The translations under genes were made by a program, and so were the position numbers. Positions 44,637 through 47,139 of a stretch of 47,139 nt of DNA are shown in pieces. The notes under the pieces were generated by a model. It searched no databases. It saw only the letters and a list, made by a program, of their open reading frames with translations, and was not told the origin of the DNA. Within the stretch, counting starts at the first letter, position 1, and each line of letters starts with the position of its first letter. This DNA comes from Candidatus Clavichlamydia salmonicola (lineage in GTDB: Bacteria > Chlamydiota > Chlamydiia > Chlamydiales > Chlamydiaceae): contig NZ_WTCQ01000006.1 in the NCBI RefSeq assembly GCF_015356765.1, positions 1 through 47,139 on the forward strand, written 5' to 3'.

Positions 44637-47139
44637 TTAATACACATAAAGAATCCAACTCATCCAATAAATGTTATTGCATGCATAAAGAACTGTTGTA
44701 GTATTATTAACTATTAAACTACCGCTTCCTTGATTCCAAAAGCATAAATATGTACCTCCACCTGCTACTATCTTTGCTGTACTATTAAACAGAACATTCC
44801 CACCTACAAGATAATCAGTATAAACACATGACTGACTTACATATGTACTAGATGCAGTTTTTCCAAGAAGATAAAGTGGATTAGTAGTACTTGTAGAATC
44901 ATTATTGACACCTCCAGATGAATAACAACCTGTCACATTTTTTGCTGGACTAACGTAAAGATTCAAAGTCATTGAAAAAACACCTGACATTGCTGGATAT
45001 AAAAATTTATTATTATTCGTGTATGTATATAGGTTACTGTAAGATGATAAACTAGTCCCTGAAGCAAGATACCCAAGCGTTGCTGGTACGTTCGTTCCTC
45101 CTGGATTAAAGATAAAACTTAAGTCATTTTGTCCATTCCAAGCAGAATAAATTCCATGAGTATAACCTGAATAATAATGCACCATCCCTCTAAGTAATGC
45201 TTGACTCATTAGATAGTTCCATGAACATGGCTCTGTATTTGTTGTTGCCAATGGAATATTTGTAATCTTGTTACTATTCATATTAATAGTACCAGAAACT
45301 GTTCCTCCAGACTTAAGTAAATACGACCCTATCGTTGTAGTAAGATAATTAAGATTTACTGCATCTTTTCCTACTGATGGATCATTTATTCCTGTTAGCT
45401 TCATTCCTCCTGAGGCTGTTCCTGATGATACTGTTCCTCCCAAGTCTATTGTATACGTTGACGCATTCGATGATGGAGCACTAACATTCCCTCCTAATGT
45501 AAGAGATCCTGATAATGTTGTTGCTGCTGAAACTGTTAACGCTCCTGTTACTGTCGTTGCTCCTGTTATTGCAGTAGTTCCTGTTACTGTTAGACCATCT
45601 GCTGATACAGTAGCTCCTCCTGCTGTTACTGTTAAACCACCCGCTGATATCGTCGTTGCATTTGCTAAGGTTGTTGTCCCTGTTACTGACAAGCCTCCTG
45701 ATGAGATTGTTGCTCCTCCCGCAAAGGTTGCTGCTCCTGTATGCGATGATGTCCCTGACAATGTCGTTGCTGCTGAGACCGTTAAATCTCCTGTTATTGC
45801 AGTAGTTCCTGTTACTGTTAGACCATCTGCTGATATTGTCGCTCCTCCTGCTGTTACTGTTAACCCTCCTGAAATATTATTTAAATAATTGTAATTAATA
45901 ACATCGCTTCCATATACTGGCCAACCAACATTTCTAATACGCTTTCCTTGCATATCCAGATCGCCACCTGTGACTCTTATCCCTGCTTCAAACGTTGCTT
46001 GTCCTGAAAATCTTGCTTCTTCTGCAAACGCCACTGATCCTGCTAAGACCTCTAGCCCTCCTTGAATATTAGTTAAAAAATTGAGATTAACAGCATCAGT
46101 TCCATATACTGGCCAAGGAACATTTATAATATGGTGATCTTGCATATCCAGATAGCCACCACTGATTTTTATCCCTCCTGAAAATGTTGCTGAGTCTGAA
46201 AACGTCGCTGCTCCTGTATGCGATGATGTTCCTGATAATGTAGTTCCTCCTGACACTGTTAAGTCTCCAGAAACTGTCCCTCCTGTATTAAGAAGACAAG
46301 ATTCTGAAACAGTATTAGAGGATGTATTCAACACACTATTAAGATAATTAAGATTTACTGCATCAGAGCCTGACGATGGATCATTTAACCCTGTTAATTT
46401 CATTCCTCCTGAGGCTGTTCCTGATGATACTGTTCCTCCCAAGTCTATTGTATAAGTTGATGCATTTGATGATGGTGCACTAACATTCCCTCCTAATGTA
46501 AGAGATCCTGACAATGTCGTTGCTCCTGTTATGGATGTCGTACCTATTACTGTTAACCCCCCTGCTGATACAGTAGCTCCTCCATCAGTTACTGTTAATC
46601 CTCCTGCTGAAATTGTTGTAGCATTCGCTAAGGTTGTTGTTCCTGTTACTGACAAACCTCCTGATGAGATTGTCGCTCCTCCTGCAAACGTTGCCGCTCC
46701 TGTATGCGCTGAGGTTCCTGATAATGTCGTTGCTGCAGAGACTGTTAATGCTCCTGTTACTGTCGTTGCTCCTGTTATGGATGTCGTACCCGTTACTGTT
46801 AACCCTCCTGATGATATTGTTGTAGCATTCGCTAAGGTTGTTGTTCCTGTTACTGATAAGCCTCCTGATGATATTGTCGCTCCTCCTGCAAAAGTTGCCG
46901 CTCCTGTATGTGTTGATGTTCCTGATAATGTCGTTGCTCCTGTTATGGATGTTGTACCCGTTACTGTTAAACCACCTGCAGATATAGTAGCTCCTCCTGC
47001 TGTTACTGTTAATCCTCCTGCTGATATCGTTGTTGCATTTGCTAGCGTTGTCGTCCCTGTTACTGATAAGCCTCCTGATGAAATTGTTGCTCCTCCTGCA
47101 AAGGTTGCCGCTCCTGTATGCGCTGAGGTTCCTGATAAT
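44637..47139 (-). CDS. Fibre-like repeat protein 4, 5' end outside the window
   Basis: The frame is open without a stop from the window end to 44637. A start at 46655 would be a TTG inside a repeat and is not real, so at least 833 residues are present and the N-terminus is missing. Most of the visible protein is Thr/Gly/Ser/Ala-rich with a roughly six-residue rhythm (GGLTVT, GTTTLA, NATTIS, AGGATVS), suggesting a beta-helical or trimeric beta stalk. Interspersed are ITGL/DAVNLNYL units like those of the + strand fibre proteins. The last 180 residues are non-repetitive, with LYPAMSGVFSMTLNLYVSP and a YWMSWILYVY end, again like a C1q/TNF-type head. It shares the whole architecture with proteins 1-3 although the stalk is mainly of another repeat type. 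Probable surface fibre or adhesin. Confidence 0.8.
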   Translation of the reverse strand, partial: LSGTSAHTGAATFAGGATISSGGLSVTGTTTLANATTISAGGLTVTAGGATISAGGLTVTGTTSITGATTLSGTSTHTGAATFAGGATISSGGLSVTGTTTLANATTISSGGLTVTGTTSITGATTVTGALTVSAATTLSGTSAHTGAATFAGGATISSGGLSVTGTTTLANATTISAGGLTVTDGGATVSAGGLTVIGTTSITGATTLSGSLTLGGNVSAPSSNASTYTIDLGGTVSSGTASGGMKLTGLNDPSSGSDAVNLNYLNSVLNTSSNTVSESCLLNTGGTVSGDLTVSGGTTLSGTSSHTGAATFSDSATFSGGIKISGGYLDMQDHHIINVPWPVYGTDAVNLNFLTNIQGGLEVLAGSVAFAEEARFSGQATFEAGIRVTGGDLDMQGKRIRNVGWPVYGSDVINYNYLNNISGGLTVTAGGATISADGLTVTGTTAITGDLTVSAATTLSGTSSHTGAATFAGGATISSGGLSVTGTTTLANATTISAGGLTVTAGGATVSADGLTVTGTTAITGATTVTGALTVSAATTLSGSLTLGGNVSAPSSNASTYTIDLGGTVSSGTASGGMKLTGINDPSVGKDAVNLNYLTTTIGSYLLKSGGTVSGTINMNSNKITNIPLATTNTEPCSWNYLMSQALLRGMVHYYSGYTHGIYSAWNGQNDLSFIFNPGGTNVPATLGYLASGTSLSSYSNLYTYTNNNKFLYPAMSGVFSMTLNLYVSPAKNVTGCYSSGGVNNDSTSTTNPLYLLGKTASSTYVSQSCVYTDYLVGGNVLFNSTAKIVAGGGTYLCFWNQGSGSLIVNNTTTVLYACNNIYWMSWILYVY
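46490..47139 (-). repeat. Near-identical tandem DNA repeats in the fibre 4 stalk
   Basis: A marker GCATTCGCTA (or close variant) occurs at 46621, 46825 and 47035, spacings of 204 and 210 bases (68 and 70 codons), and the sequence between them is nearly identical. Earlier partial copies occur at 45460-45870 and 46200-46490. All length differences are multiples of three. The array continues beyond the window. Synonymous positions are conserved, so copies are recent or being homogenised. Confidence 0.8.

Noticed and set aside
46463-46655. Apparent start of fibre-like gene 4 at 46655
   Set aside because: It is a TTG leucine codon inside a repeat; the frame stays open to the window end with more copies of the same unit, so the gene starts outside the window.
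46634-46825. Plus-strand Leu-rich open frame resembling a membrane peptide
   Set aside because: It is the complement of the Thr/Gly repeat DNA; its hydrophobicity is a by-product of the repeat composition.
45460-47139. CRISPR array
   Set aside because: The repeats are contiguous, coding, of variable length and without unique spacers.
44637-47139. Type V autotransporter
   Set aside because: The C-terminus is a soluble strand-rich domain without a 12-strand barrel or trimeric anchor pattern; the N-terminus is not visible.

Overview
This strongly AT-rich window most likely comes from an obligate intracellular bacterium of the Chlamydiota, probably an environmental or arthropod-associated lineage rather than Chlamydia itself. 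This is inference. It rests on five consecutive proteins with the Inc-type bilobed hydrophobic hairpin, on a chlamydial-type adenylate kinase with a four-cysteine lid, and on the density of large lineage-specific repeat proteins. No rRNA, tRNA, CRISPR array, transposase or phage core gene was seen.

Region 1 (1-25284, all + strand) is a tandem array of nine large paralogues, the first cut by the window edge, plus two decayed family fragments (10807-10875 and about 20070-20550). I do not recognise the family. Complete members share an N-terminal domain of about 110 residues, a low-complexity linker, a second conserved domain ending in a QAAGF-like motif, and two to four copies of a C-terminal module of about 150-190 residues that closes on a PS-x-L motif. 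Three subgroups are visible: genes 1-3, genes 4-7 and genes 8-9. In all eight members whose linker is visible, the linker carries KR, then 11 or 12 variable residues, then KKxK (KKTR or KTPR in two). That is the layout of a bipartite eukaryotic nuclear localisation signal, so the array may encode nucleus-targeted effectors. One member has a C10 tract suited to phase variation. Leaders within subgroups are conserved and lack obvious Shine-Dalgarno sequences.

Region 2 (25497-30136, + strand) holds five short genes for Inc-like inclusion-membrane proteins, the later ones with long coiled-coil tails.

Region 3 (30340-40630, + strand) encodes three fibre-like proteins. Their stalks are built from GG-x-M-x-G / ITGL-x-DP / DAVNL-x-YL repeats and each ends in a C-terminal beta-sandwich-like head of about 140-150 residues. 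A bidirectional terminator closes this co-oriented 40-kb block.

Region 4 (40704-47139, - strand) carries an MFS transporter that seems to start at ATT, adenylate kinase (adk), a small membrane protein, a glucokinase-fold protein that has lost most catalytic residues, and the 3' part of a fourth fibre-like gene. That gene has a Thr/Gly/Ser/Ala-rich stalk encoded by near-identical DNA repeats and runs off the window end. Taken together, the window is a host-interaction island (candidate nuclear effectors, inclusion-membrane proteins, surface or secreted fibres) beside a few housekeeping genes.
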